A stretch of 17,017 nucleotides of DNA from Ruminococcus sp. UBA3855 (GCA_002392545.1 DGHF01000084.1:1-17017); one strand, 5' to 3'; counted from the first letter of the stretch, positions 1-7,153 are shown. Notes: a model not told the origin generated them from the letters alone. Translations and numbers: made by a program.

Positions 1-881
1 GCAGTATCGAAAGAAGTACCGGCATTGACAGTCTGCACAGCCATTTCTTTCAGCTTGTCGATAACACCTGTAATGACCTTTGTTGCAAGGTTTCCAAGAG
101 CCACACTGAAGGCAGTCAGACCGCCGCTTGTGGTCTTATCAGCACTGTCTCCAACATCTTCAAGAGAATCATCAAGGGTATCTGCTGCCTGTTCTGCTTC
201 ATTGAGCCTGTTCCGGTTATCTTTGAGTTCTCCAGAGAGGTCAGAAATCTTTCCGGCAAGCTCTTTGGCTTCGGTGCTGTTCTTTCCCTGTTCAGCAGCA
301 ACATTGGCATACTTCTGTTTCAGTTCAGAAAGTTCTGACTGCTGCCGCTGTACTTTCTCGGTCAGCGTTTCCGTATGGTTCTGCAAATCGGAAAGTGCTG
401 ACTGATAACGGCTGACCTGAGATTCTGCATTTTTGACAGCAGTATCCTGATTGATGATTTTCAGCCGGAGTTCATCAGCGGCATTGGCATTCCGTTCCTG
501 TGCCGCCTGTGCATCCGTGAGCTGTTTGGCGTACTTTTTCGCCTGTTCACTGGATTCACCATAAGTTTTGACAGCTTCCTGATGCTTCACAGTCAGTTCG
601 GCAATAATGGTCTTTCCGCTTTCCTGATTCTGGTTCAGACGGGAGAGCTGTTCTTTCAGAAGTTCCAGCTTTTTCTTTTCAGCATCAATGATTGTCTGCT
701 GCTGTTTGATTTTTGCGGAAAGACCGTCAGCACTTTTGCTCCAGTCATTCGTACCGGCAGTTGCATTCTTAAACTCTGCGTTTGCCGTTTTTATGGTCTT
801 GTTGGCTTCAGCGATGCCTTTTTTTAAGTCGCTAATATCAACTTTATATTTACTTGTATAGTTATCCGTCTGGTTTGCCAC
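1..881 (-). CDS. Tail tape measure protein, N-terminal part (gene runs off the window)
   Basis: The reading frame is open from a GTG at 881-879 to the window edge (293 codons); the rest of the gene lies outside. No ATG begins it, but AAGGTG lies 7 nt upstream of the GTG, and the frame starts just after the stop of the frameshifted tail chaperone, the usual place for this gene. The first ~230 residues are almost continuous heptad-like, Gln/Glu/Lys/Ala-rich sequence, consistent with a long coiled coil. It is followed by a Gly- and Ala-containing stretch (AFSVALGNLATKVITGVIDK) of the kind that begins the membrane-active part of tape measure proteins. In the family this protein sets tail length, is assembled with the help of gpG/gpGT-type chaperones, and helps DNA pass the cell envelope. 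The call rests on position and composition; no enzymatic motif is expected in this part. Confidence 0.85.
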   Translation of the reverse strand, partial: MANQTDNYTSKYKVDISDLKKGIAEANKTIKTANAEFKNATAGTNDWSKSADGLSAKIKQQQTIIDAEKKKLELLKEQLSRLNQNQESGKTIIAELTVKHQEAVKTYGESSEQAKKYAKQLTDAQAAQERNANAADELRLKIINQDTAVKNAESQVSRYQSALSDLQNHTETLTEKVQRQQSELSELKQKYANVAAEQGKNSTEAKELAGKISDLSGELKDNRNRLNEAEQAADTLDDSLEDVGDSADKTTSGGLTAFSVALGNLATKVITGVIDKLKEMAVQTVNAGTSFDT

Positions 882-892
882 AATATCACACC

Positions 893-1141
893 TTAGTACC
901 AGTCGTCATTCATAGCAGGACGCATGATTACGCCTTTTTTCGTTTTTTTCAGATTTACGGCAGATTTCGGCTTTTCACGATTGATTTTCTCAGTCAGCCT
1001 TCTGTATATCAGCAGGACATCATGAAAACGCTCTGAACGCACCTTAAACGGGTCAAGGGAAAGAAAACGGTCACAAAGATTGACATTCATATCAAACAGA
1101 AGAACATAGAAACTATCCGGGGTCTGTTCCCCGGAAGTCAG
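893..1141 (-). CDS. Tail assembly chaperone, -1 frameshift extension (gpT-like)
   Basis: This 82-codon frame lies in the -1 frame relative to the upstream chaperone and is open from the slip site through the zero-frame stop to TAA at 895-893. It has an internal ATG at 1090, but no convincing ribosome site in front of it, so I read it as the extension made by frameshifting rather than as a separate gene. The fused product would be about 193 residues. The C-terminus (MRPAMNDDWY) is short, charged and aromatic. It ends 11 nt before the tape measure start. In lambda and many siphophages the long frameshifted form bridges the tape measure and the major tail protein during tail assembly. The function is inferred from position and the frameshift architecture. 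Confidence 0.75.
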   Translation of the reverse strand: MTSGEQTPDSFYVLLFDMNVNLCDRFLSLDPFKVRSERFHDVLLIYRRLTEKINREKPKSAVNLKKTKKGVIMRPAMNDDWY

Positions 1142-1147
1142 TTTTTT
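1116..1147 (-). promoter_or_regulatory. Programmed -1 ribosomal frameshift signal
   Basis: Read on the minus strand, the heptamer A AAA AAC (1147-1141) is in frame with the chaperone. It is followed by a 5-nt spacer TGACT (1140-1136) that contains the zero-frame stop. Then comes a perfect 7-bp hairpin, TCCGGGG / CCCCGGA, with a 6-nt loop AACAGA (1135-1116). Heptamer, spacer length and a GC-rich hairpin are the three standard parts of bacterial -1 frameshift sites. The -1 frame is open for 82 codons beyond it. Confidence 0.88.
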
Positions 1148-1473
1148 TCATCACCAGTCAGAGCATCGAGTTCCTGTGTGGCGTACTGTACAAGTCCACG
1201 GAAAATAGTAATCAGATTGCTTATCTGAACACAGCGAATTTCTTCATCGGTCACACCAAGGAACAGGTCTTTCAGAACCGGCTTGAGTTGTCCAGCGGCT
1301 TTCACGACCATGACAGCGATTTCCTTGTTATTGCCTGTTTTCATGTTGTCAAAGTCCAGAATATTCAGGACATCTTCTACTACTCCGAAACTGAAATCTA
1401 CTGTTTCAGCCTTGTAGCTTTTTACGATTTTGCTTTTATCGTTCTTGTCACAGATATTTAATGTAAGCTCCAT
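1138..1473 (-). CDS. Tail assembly chaperone, short form (gpG-like)
   Basis: This 111-aa acidic and Lys-rich protein begins MELTLNICDK at 1473. AGGAGG sits 7 nt upstream, which decides this start over the longer in-frame alternative at 1560 that would run back into the toxin gene. It stands between the major tail protein/toxin genes and the tape measure gene, the standard locus of the tail assembly chaperone. It ends in GAA AAA AAC TGA, and A AAA AAC is the canonical -1 slippery heptamer, in the correct frame. A fraction of ribosomes should therefore make the long form. In this family the short and long forms coat the tape measure protein before the tail tube polymerises. No homology beyond position, size and frameshift is claimed. 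Confidence 0.82.
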   Translation of the reverse strand: MELTLNICDKNDKSKIVKSYKAETVDFSFGVVEDVLNILDFDNMKTGNNKEIAVMVVKAAGQLKPVLKDLFLGVTDEEIRCVQISNLITIFRGLVQYATQELDALTGDEKN

Positions 1474-1486
1474 AGTAGCCTCCTGT

Positions 1487-1825
1487 TCAGGCGATTGCAA
1501 GACTTTGTTTGAGTGCATTGTCAATCGACTGCATTTCTTCTCGTTTGAGTGTGCATACATAACCTCTGAGCCTGTCCGTTGAGATTGTCCGGATTTGTTC
1601 CGTCAATACGCAGGAAGGCTTTGAAAAGTCGGGGTTATGTAGATATACATGTGTTGGCAAAGATTTTTTGTGCCTGGATGTGACCATTGCCACAATCACA
1701 GTAGGAGAATAACGATTTCCAATATTGTTCTGAATTATAACGACAGGTCTGATGCCAGTCTGTTCTGAACCTACTCCAGCTCCACAGTCAGCATAAAACA
1801 CATCTCCACGGCTAATTCTTCTCAT
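1487..1825 (-). CDS. MazF/PemK-family (EndoA-like) endoribonuclease toxin, no antitoxin beside it
   Basis: The 112-aa product matches the MazF/PemK fold over its whole length and is close to Bacillus EndoA in layout: RGDVFYAD at residues 6-13, GSEQTGIRPVVIIQNNIGN at 19-37, SPT at 40-42, VTS at 48-50, LPTHV, then LTEQIRTI. Arg26 and Thr49 correspond to the catalytic Arg25 and Thr48 of EndoA, so the nuclease looks intact. The family cleaves mRNA at short motifs. The second ATG (1825) is preferred: AGAGAGG lies 9 nt before it, while it directly abuts the first ATG (1834). The gene lies between the major tail protein and the tail chaperone, and TGA is followed after 13 nt by the chaperone start. 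The 57-nt gap upstream is too short for a MazE-type antitoxin, and neighbours are structural genes. Its phage role is unknown. Confidence 0.9.
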   Translation of the reverse strand: MRRISRGDVFYADCGAGVGSEQTGIRPVVIIQNNIGNRYSPTVIVAMVTSRHKKSLPTHVYLHNPDFSKPSCVLTEQIRTISTDRLRGYVCTLKREEMQSIDNALKQSLAIA

Positions 1826-1859
1826 AGAACTCATCCTCTCTGTAAGAATTTATTATGTA

Positions 1860-1878
1860 AGAGGGAACAAGTCCCTCT
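1860..1878 (-). terminator. Intercistronic hairpin between major tail protein and MazF gene
   Basis: The plus strand shows AGAGGGA (1860-1866), a 5-nt loop and TCCCTCT (1872-1878), a perfect 7-bp stem just after the major tail protein stop. In transcript direction it is followed by TTACATAATAA, not a clean U-run, so it may attenuate or protect the mRNA end rather than stop transcription fully. It could lower expression of the toxin and chaperone compared with the highly expressed tail protein. Confidence 0.5.
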
Positions 1879-1882
1879 GAGA

Positions 1883-2515
1883 TTACGGAGAAGGTGTTTT
1901 CTTCAGAGATGCAATTGTATCCGGTGTCTGAACTGTATCGAAGAATGTGTCAAAGTCGCATTTATCATCACGCTCATCCAGAACCACAGCCTTTGCACCA
2001 GCATTGCCTTTTGTAAATTTGTGAATGGTTCTGTCACCAGAGAAGTTGAGTGTCTGATTGTTGGAATCAGTACCGTCATCTTCCGTGTTGGATTCCTCAT
2101 CAGGAATATCGAATGTGCCTTTCAGTCTCCATACATAGCGATATGTGCCGTCTGTCAGCTTGATTCTGTAGCCAATAGCAAATTTACGCTCTACAGAGGG
2201 TGTGTCAATGAAAGCTCCGGTATCTTCATCAACTGTTTTACCATTAATCCAGCCAAGTGTTGCAAGGTCAAGAGCAGGAGTAACCAGCGTAATCTGGTCT
2301 GCACCTTCGGAACGGATAGTGATTTTGGCAACATTATCATAGTATTTTTTTGCTGTAGAATTTTCAGTGGCTTTCTGAACCTGTGCCACTGGTGCGAAGC
2401 TTCTAACTGTTCCAGCAGTATAGGCACTGGAACTGTCTTCGATTACTTCGGCGATGACAAGCTTATCGACACCACGAAATTCAACAACATCGGATTCAAT
2501 CTGATTAGTGGACAT
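1883..2515 (-). CDS. Major tail (tube) protein
   Basis: This 210-aa, Thr/Asp-rich protein of mixed beta character begins MSTNQIESDVVEFRGVDKLV and contains repeated YG/YR-type strands (FAIGYRIKLTDGTYRYVWRLKGTF) typical of siphophage major tail proteins of the phi13/TP901-1 type. It follows the tail completion genes and precedes the chaperone and tape measure genes, the usual order. Its ATG directly follows the TAA of the preceding gene, and AAGGAG lies about 9-13 nt upstream within that gene's end. Residues ~140-150 form a very acidic insertion (DEESNTEDDGTD). In the virion it would polymerise into the tail tube around the tape measure. Assignment is by order, size and strand pattern; there is no catalytic motif. 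Confidence 0.85.
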   Translation of the reverse strand: MSTNQIESDVVEFRGVDKLVIAEVIEDSSSAYTAGTVRSFAPVAQVQKATENSTAKKYYDNVAKITIRSEGADQITLVTPALDLATLGWINGKTVDEDTGAFIDTPSVERKFAIGYRIKLTDGTYRYVWRLKGTFDIPDEESNTEDDGTDSNNQTLNFSGDRTIHKFTKGNAGAKAVVLDERDDKCDFDTFFDTVQTPDTIASLKKTPSP

Positions 2516-2875
2516 TTATTCTCTCTCCTTTTTGTATTGTTCGATATGGTAAACTCTGAAAAATGCACCTGTATGCGTGGGCTTATCTACTGAAATATCA
2601 ATCGGCTTTCCGTCCGGCATCCAGCCGTTTTTCTTGAGCAGTAGCCGTGCTTTTTCCGGAAATTCTTCTGTTTTCATAGGATTGGTAGAGTAGAAATAAA
2701 TCCAGAATCCCCATACACAGCGGTTTGCATCATTATCATAGAAAGATTTTTCCGGATTCTCGAAGTTCCAGAACGTGAAGAAACTGTCCGGATAGTCATC
2801 TGTACTGTTCAAAGAACCTTGCAGATATACCGGAAAGCCGAAACTTTCCAGAATTTCAATCAGTTCTGATTTCAT
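2516..2875 (-). CDS. Putative tail terminator / tail completion protein
   Basis: A 119-aa protein located between an HK97 gp10-like gene and the major tail protein, the position of the tail terminator in HK97-like siphophages. It begins with a helix (MKSELIEILESFGFPVYLQG), then has Trp- and Phe-rich strands (FFTFWNFENPEKSFYDND, WGFWIYFYS) and a C-terminal segment ending KKERE. Small alpha-beta proteins of this size at this locus bind the head-proximal end of the tail tube. The start overlaps the previous stop by ATGA (2872-2875), indicating translational coupling. I do not recognise a specific family motif, so the role is inferred from position, size and fold-like pattern. Confidence 0.65.
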   Translation of the reverse strand: MKSELIEILESFGFPVYLQGSLNSTDDYPDSFFTFWNFENPEKSFYDNDANRCVWGFWIYFYSTNPMKTEEFPEKARLLLKKNGWMPDGKPIDISVDKPTHTGAFFRVYHIEQYKKERE

Positions 2876-3306
2876 TTCTTCATCGCCCTTTCGATTGATT
2901 TTTCATAGACCTCACGCTGAATCTTCTGGAGTTCCTTTTTGGTCTTTGTACCATAAACAGCATTGTAAAGGTTCTCATCCGGAGAAATATGCGGCTGACC
3001 GAACAGCTTTGTGCCGTACATCAGAAAGATAGAAGGTAAACCGCCGTCAGAGATATTGAACCCGACCTTGATTTCACCAATGTCACCAGTCCACTTTACT
3101 TCTGGTGCTTTATTCAGGGATTCCTCAACATCTCCGGTTTTTCGGTGCGGAGAAATCGCAGAATCCAGCTTTTTGGTCACAATATTGTGAGATGCTTTTA
3201 AAGCACTTTCAGCGGTTTTCTTTGCATTGCCGCCGATTTCCTTCAATCTTCGTTCCAGAACAGAATAACCATTGAACTCCATTGTGATTCTGTTTTTCTT
3301 TGCCAT
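2872..3306 (-). CDS. HK97 gp10-like tail/head-tail connection protein
   Basis: A 144-aa basic protein that begins MAKKNRITMEFNGYSVLERRLKEI, then has a helix, a 'SPHRKTGDVEESL' segment (about residues 52-64), a beta-rich centre and 'FLMYGTKLFGQPHISPDENLY' at about 94-114. The pattern K-T-G-x-L/V, ..YGT.......P.. and a charged C-terminal helix is that of the HK97-gp10 family, small proteins at the head-tail junction needed for siphophage morphogenesis. ATG shares one base with the preceding TAA (TAATG at 3304-3308), and its own stop overlaps the next start by ATGA, so it is translationally coupled on both sides. Confidence 0.85.
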   Translation of the reverse strand: MAKKNRITMEFNGYSVLERRLKEIGGNAKKTAESALKASHNIVTKKLDSAISPHRKTGDVEESLNKAPEVKWTGDIGEIKVGFNISDGGLPSIFLMYGTKLFGQPHISPDENLYNAVYGTKTKKELQKIQREVYEKSIERAMKK

Positions 3307-3656
3307 TACAGACCGCCTTTCAGACGTTTCACCTTGAAAATCAGATAGCGGTTCGCCATATCCGGATTTTCCGGCTCTCCTATGATTTCATAGATACGAC
3401 CATCGGAGAGTTGCAGGCGGCAGTCAGACTTAATATCAGGACGGTATCTGGTTGTTACTTGTGCAGTGTCCTCAATTGTCGGAACACCGTTCACAACTGT
3501 TTCTGTTCCGCCGAACGACTTCCAGTTGACAAAGATAATATCAAGTCTGGCATTGCCTTCACGATATGTCACTCCATTATATCGCCTTGTTTCAGCCGGT
3601 TTCATGAGTGTGACCGGAGTCCGCATCTGCTTTTTGGCATTTGGAATATATATCAT
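3306..3656 (-). CDS. Head-tail joining (head closure/adaptor) protein
   Basis: The 116-aa product begins MIYIPNAKKQ at 3656. This start gives an ATGA overlap with the upstream stop and has GGAGG 10 nt before it; the longer frame to 3749 only runs into the upstream gene. The sequence (MRTPVTLMKPAETRRYNGVTYREG..., DIIFVNWKSFGGTETVVNG, ...YRPDIKSDCRLQLSDGRIYEIIGEPEN) fits the phage head-tail joining family (SPP1 gp16 / HK97 gp7-type), small beta-barrel proteins that plug and adapt the connector. Typical length for the family is 100-120 residues. The neighbours on both sides are head-tail connection genes, consistent with the call. Confidence 0.82.
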   Translation of the reverse strand: MIYIPNAKKQMRTPVTLMKPAETRRYNGVTYREGNARLDIIFVNWKSFGGTETVVNGVPTIEDTAQVTTRYRPDIKSDCRLQLSDGRIYEIIGEPENPDMANRYLIFKVKRLKGGL

Positions 3657-3928
3657 GAGCTGTTTGCCTCCGTGGATTTCATGGCAAGCTGTGTGACACG
3701 ATGAAAGAAGTACGGGGAAAATTTTACTTCTCCGGCATCGTTGTCCCACAGGTCTGACACTCCTCTTGCCACAACTCCGGCTGATGCAGAAATCTTTTCT
3801 GCTGAAATCCCGGCATCAAGCATGAAATCGGTTACTTCGTCAATATATCCGACAATCACAGCATCGGCAGAATCACCGGTCTGCCCGATTAGAAGTTTGA
3901 CTTTTTCAAGCAGTTCTGTATCAGCCAT
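3653..3928 (-). CDS. Head-tail connector protein (gp6-like)
   Basis: This 91-aa all-helical protein (MADTELLEKVKLLIGQTGDSADAVIVGYIDEV..., ISAEKISASAGVVARGVSDLWDNDAGEVKFSPYFFHRVTQLA) has the size and helix-turn-helix-helix pattern of the HK97 gp6 / phage_connect family, which forms a ring under the portal after DNA packaging. The stretch 'ARGVSDLW..GEVKFSPYFFHRVTQLA' is the family's usual C-terminal core. It lies directly after the major capsid gene, with 14 bp between them, as in most HK97-type modules, and its stop overlaps the next start by ATGA. Confidence 0.85.
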   Translation of the reverse strand: MADTELLEKVKLLIGQTGDSADAVIVGYIDEVTDFMLDAGISAEKISASAGVVARGVSDLWDNDAGEVKFSPYFFHRVTQLAMKSTEANSS

Positions 3929-3942
3929 GATTCACACTCCTA

Positions 3943-5163
3943 TCAAGTTGCCAGCTTAACGACTTTTACAAGACTGGTTCTGTCTACTGCCTTGCCGTCG
4001 ACACTCATGACTGCCTTAGTCAGATGGTCTTCTGTATCCCAGTCGATTTTGGACTGAATGCCAAGGTCATAGGACGTATTCAGCACATAGTCACTGAAAT
4101 CGAACAAGAAAGCAACAATGGTATCTTCTGTAACTGTCTGTGCAAAAGATGCCATATACTCGCCGCACAGGACGACTTCACGACCAAGTAGCACTCTGGC
4201 TGGTTTGCCCGTAATACCACTGTCTACCTTGGCAATCGGCTGACCATTGTTGTCTACCATACCCGCAAATCCCATAAATGTGGCTTTCGTCATGCACCAT
4301 TTTGCACCATTTTCATACTGCTGCGGAAGTTTGGCTTCTGCATCGATAAGAACCTGATAATTCAGAATGCCGTCCGTTCCGGCTTCAATTTCTACTACTT
4401 TATCCGGAGTTGTTGCTTCGTTTGGATTGTAGAAGATACCTGTCGGATTTCCGGCAGTACCGTCATCAGCAGAAATAATTTTACTTTCAATGGCTTTCGT
4501 CATTGCCTCGGAAACCTGTCTGATGAACAGACGTTCAAACGAGGGCAGAGTCTGCACAGTTACTTCCTGTGTCATAGCGATTTCACAGCGGAGTTTATAG
4601 CTGCCGAATGTGATAGAGCCGAGGGCAGTTTTCTTCTGCTTTGTCGAAGTCTGACCCTCGCCGACCCATGTTGCAACAGGTTTCACGCTGTCTACAGGAA
4701 TACGCTGACCTGCCGGATAGCTTGTTTTGGTGACTAACGGCAGAATCATGCCGATTGCTTCAAGCCGTTCGATAATATCTGTTGCCAGATAGACCGGGAT
4801 AGCGGCACTTGTGTCAGTTGTTTTGGTTGTATCACGGAGTTCCGCCGGAATCGGTGTGCCTCTTGTGACAAAGTTCGCAAAAGCAACACGCCGTTCGACT
4901 TCCTTATCTTCCGTAGAGGTCTGACTTCTGGCTGTTCCGTAGCTTGCCATCGGATTCAGAGAGCGTGTATCAGCAGGCTGATGTTCCGGCTGTTCCAGTT
5001 TGGCAAGCTGTTCCTGTGCCTCACGGATTTCCGCCTGAAGGCTTTCCATCTGCTTAGTCAGGCTGCGGACTTCATCCACATTTGTAGAATTTTCGACCTG
5101 ACTGCGGATATTATCAGCCTGTTCAGTCTTGGTTTTAATCAGTTTCTTGAGATATTCAATCAT
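3943..5163 (-). CDS. HK97-family major capsid protein
   Basis: A 406-aa protein with the two-part organisation of HK97 gp5-type capsid proteins. An N-terminal charged coiled coil (about residues 1-75, rich in E/Q/K/L) acts as the scaffolding delta domain, which the upstream protease removes. The mature fold follows: 'VPVYLATDIIERLEAIGMILPLVTKTSYPAGQRIPVD', 'WVGEGQTSTKQKKTALGSITFGSYKLRCEIAMTQEV', 'FIRQVSEAMTKAIESKIISADDG...PTGIFY', and near the C-terminus 'LGIQSKIDWDTEDHLTKAVMSVDGKAVD'. These are hallmark segments (E-loop region, spine helix and P-domain strands) of the family. The cleavage point is likely near residues 80-115 but I cannot fix it. ATG overlaps the preceding gene's stop (ATGA). 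Confidence 0.96.
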   Translation of the reverse strand: MIEYLKKLIKTKTEQADNIRSQVENSTNVDEVRSLTKQMESLQAEIREAQEQLAKLEQPEHQPADTRSLNPMASYGTARSQTSTEDKEVERRVAFANFVTRGTPIPAELRDTTKTTDTSAAIPVYLATDIIERLEAIGMILPLVTKTSYPAGQRIPVDSVKPVATWVGEGQTSTKQKKTALGSITFGSYKLRCEIAMTQEVTVQTLPSFERLFIRQVSEAMTKAIESKIISADDGTAGNPTGIFYNPNEATTPDKVVEIEAGTDGILNYQVLIDAEAKLPQQYENGAKWCMTKATFMGFAGMVDNNGQPIAKVDSGITGKPARVLLGREVVLCGEYMASFAQTVTEDTIVAFLFDFSDYVLNTSYDLGIQSKIDWDTEDHLTKAVMSVDGKAVDRTSLVKVVKLAT

Positions 5164-5315
5164 TCTGCATTATCCTCCTCAGTTGTTTCATTGAAATGAT
5201 TCACAGTAATGCTTAACGACTTGATATTGCCATTCACGACAATATTCACGTCACCAATGCCCGGAACAGTGCTTTCTGCTGCTTCCAGTTCGAGTTCATG
5301 GCTTTCTTCATTCAT
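5160..5315 (-). CDS. Small acidic protein between protease and capsid genes, unknown function
   Basis: A 51-aa protein (MNEESHELELEAAESTVPGI...NHFNETTEEDNAE) starting at 5315, where GGAGG lies 8 nt upstream. An in-frame GTG/ATG start further up, at 5438, would overlap the protease gene by 130 bp and has no ribosome site, so it is rejected. The frame overlaps the protease stop by 8 bp and the capsid start by ATGA, so it is translationally embedded. It is very acidic with an alternating central stretch (VNIVVNGNIKSLSITVNHF) that looks like two beta-strands. I do not recognise the family. The location suggests a small capsid-assembly accessory (decoration or scaffold-like), but that is inference. 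Confidence 0.65.
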   Translation of the reverse strand: MNEESHELELEAAESTVPGIGDVNIVVNGNIKSLSITVNHFNETTEEDNAE

Positions 5316-5931
5316 GGCTGACACCTCCGAATAATGCTTTGAATTTCTCTTTTTCAAGTTCAAGTGCCGCCGATGGGCGACCTTGTCTTGCTTTTTCGAG
5401 TGATTTTTTATCACGGGCATGAATTTCCGTTGCCTCATATGCCGGGAAAGTCACGGCTGAAACTTCCAGCACACTTTCAATACCTCTGATATGACGGGTA
5501 GGCTTGTCCGTGTCGAGGTCTTTCCATTCATAGTCCGAAATCCAGAACATGAATGACATGCCTGTAATATCGCCCCTCTGGACGGCAGAATACAAGGCTT
5601 TTGCCTCGCTGTTGTTCTCTATGTCAAGATTCACACGAATCGCCATACCATAGGCATCAACATTCATCTGCATGGTACTGTCCGGATTGTTCCGGCTTGC
5701 CCGTGCCAGAGGAATCATGTCTGTATTGTGATTTACAAGAAACCGTACATCTGACAGGTCTGTTCTGTTCAATGCACCGCCGTCAATCACTTCAAAGAAA
5801 TCGCCTAAATCCGTCATACTGTTATAGACAATCGGTCTGCCGGTAATGACAGCACCCTGATTCTCGTCCTGTTCAGCCCGGATTTCAAAGCTGTAGTTTC
5901 TTCTGATAAGTTCTTTTTCTTCAGGATTCAT
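5308..5931 (-). CDS. HK97-family prohead protease (S78-type)
   Basis: About 207 aa from the second ATG (5931), preferred because GAGG lies 9 nt before it and only 3 nt before the first ATG (5937). The protein shows the conserved parts of the HK97 prohead protease family: 'ITGRPIVYNS' with the following 'FFEVIDGGAL', the catalytic His in 'FLVNHNTD' (His68 from this start), and the catalytic Ser in 'DITGMSFMF' (Ser126). The family motif 'ESVLEVSAVTFPAYEAT' follows. The enzyme removes the delta domain of the capsid protein and digests itself inside the prohead. The basic/charged C-terminal tail after the core is common. It overlaps the end of the portal gene and is followed by capsid, the standard portal-protease-capsid order. 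Confidence 0.93.
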   Translation of the reverse strand: MNPEEKELIRRNYSFEIRAEQDENQGAVITGRPIVYNSMTDLGDFFEVIDGGALNRTDLSDVRFLVNHNTDMIPLARASRNNPDSTMQMNVDAYGMAIRVNLDIENNSEAKALYSAVQRGDITGMSFMFWISDYEWKDLDTDKPTRHIRGIESVLEVSAVTFPAYEATEIHARDKKSLEKARQGRPSAALELEKEKFKALFGGVSHE

Positions 5932-7153
5932 CTTCATTCACCTCATTTTCCTGTAACCGGTTCAGTTGATATTCGTTTACAATATCAGCATCAATATAGT
6001 TCAGGGACATTTTCCGAACGCCTTCCAGCTCTTTCAGCGGCTTCATGCCAAACATTACACGGAGTTCGTTATCATAAACTGCTCCCCTGTCGCCCATCAT
6101 ATGAGCAAAGTCCAGCTTTTGACTCATTGTCATGAAAACAAGTTCTTCTGCAAAGAAAACTATCTTATTTCCGAATCCTAAAGCGGCTCGGTTCGTGAAA
6201 ATTCCTTTGGTGAAAGCCTGTGACAGCTTGATAACAAGCGGCTCAAGCGTTTTCTGGTAGAAAGCCTCATACTGTTCCTTTGTGTAGTCTCCGGTCAGAA
6301 TACACAGTGGAACACCAAAATATCGGAGAATCTTTTCATCCACAAATTTCAGCGTTTCAGGGTCAACAATCTCAATATTCCTGTCAAGCGGAATATACTC
6401 CGCTTTCATATCCAGAGGTAACAGCCCACTGTCAGACCGCATCAGTCGTTCTTCCATGAGTTTGATGTTCTTTTCTGTAACACCATCATCCATGACCGTG
6501 TTATATTTCACGATGCCATTAACCGCAAAACTGGATTTCAGGGCTTTTCCGACACCTTGCAGGAGTGTGCTGTTGAGTTCCAATGTTTTCAGGAGTGCCG
6601 CATTATCCGGCTGTCCGGAGGCATTTCCACCCATATAGTCATTGACAGAATAATTCTTCCGGATATGAATCACATCATCAGCCCGAACAGCTCCGGATTC
6701 ATAGCCGTTCCGGAACTTGAAATTGATGAAAAGCCTGCCTGCTGCATCTTCCAGAAAGTCCACATTGACCGGATTCAACGGATATAAGCCGGTCAGCGTG
6801 TTTCCCTCCCATGTCGGCAGGATGAAACAGTTATAGTTCAGGAAAAGAATCCATGTGATTTTCTCCAGAAAGTCGGCAGTCGTCATCAGCGGATTCGGTC
6901 TGTCCAGAACATTCTGGATATTTCCCTCAATCACGGAGCTGTCCACGCCGTTTGTCTGCCGAACATGTGCCGGACGAAGTTTCAGAATTTCATGCACAAT
7001 ACAGGAAACCGCCTGCTGAACCACATCCGAGGCATAAATATCCGTTCCGAACTGTGAAAATACCGGAGTTCTGCCGTCCAACATCTTGGCATAGACCATA
7101 AATTTCGGTTCTGATTTCTTCTTGAAAATGTCGAAAATACCCGTGTTTCTCAC
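5921..7153 (-). CDS. Portal protein (HK97-type)
   Basis: A 410-aa protein with features of the phage portal family: N-terminal 'FDIFKKKSEPKFMVYA', 'VVQQAVSCIVHEILKLRPAHV', 'LNYNCFILPTWEGNTLTGLYPLNPVNVDFL', 'VRADDVIHIRKNYSVNDYMGGN...', and the helical crown/stem part 'ILRYFGVPLCILTGDYTKEQYEAFYQKTLEPLVIKLSQAFTKGIF'. It forms the dodecameric ring through which DNA enters the head. GTG at 7153 overlaps the terminase stop (GTGA), showing coupling; there is no good ATG alternative until well into the conserved region. It precedes the protease and capsid genes as expected. Length matches the ~400-residue family. Confidence 0.95.
   Translation of the reverse strand: MRNTGIFDIFKKKSEPKFMVYAKMLDGRTPVFSQFGTDIYASDVVQQAVSCIVHEILKLRPAHVRQTNGVDSSVIEGNIQNVLDRPNPLMTTADFLEKITWILFLNYNCFILPTWEGNTLTGLYPLNPVNVDFLEDAAGRLFINFKFRNGYESGAVRADDVIHIRKNYSVNDYMGGNASGQPDNAALLKTLELNSTLLQGVGKALKSSFAVNGIVKYNTVMDDGVTEKNIKLMEERLMRSDSGLLPLDMKAEYIPLDRNIEIVDPETLKFVDEKILRYFGVPLCILTGDYTKEQYEAFYQKTLEPLVIKLSQAFTKGIFTNRAALGFGNKIVFFAEELVFMTMSQKLDFAHMMGDRGAVYDNELRVMFGMKPLKELEGVRKMSLNYIDADIVNEYQLNRLQENEVNEDES

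Noticed and set aside
1138..1473. The tail chaperone as an antitoxin for the MazF-like toxin
   Set aside because: It follows the toxin directly, but the frameshift architecture and position before the tape measure explain it as the chaperone; no MazE-like DNA-binding motif is visible.
2021..2593. A 190-aa open frame on the plus strand opposite the major tail protein
   Set aside because: No ribosome site or recognisable product; it is the mirror of a coding region with biased codon use. Other plus-strand frames (for example 7501-8019 and 15190-16026) are rejected for the same reason.
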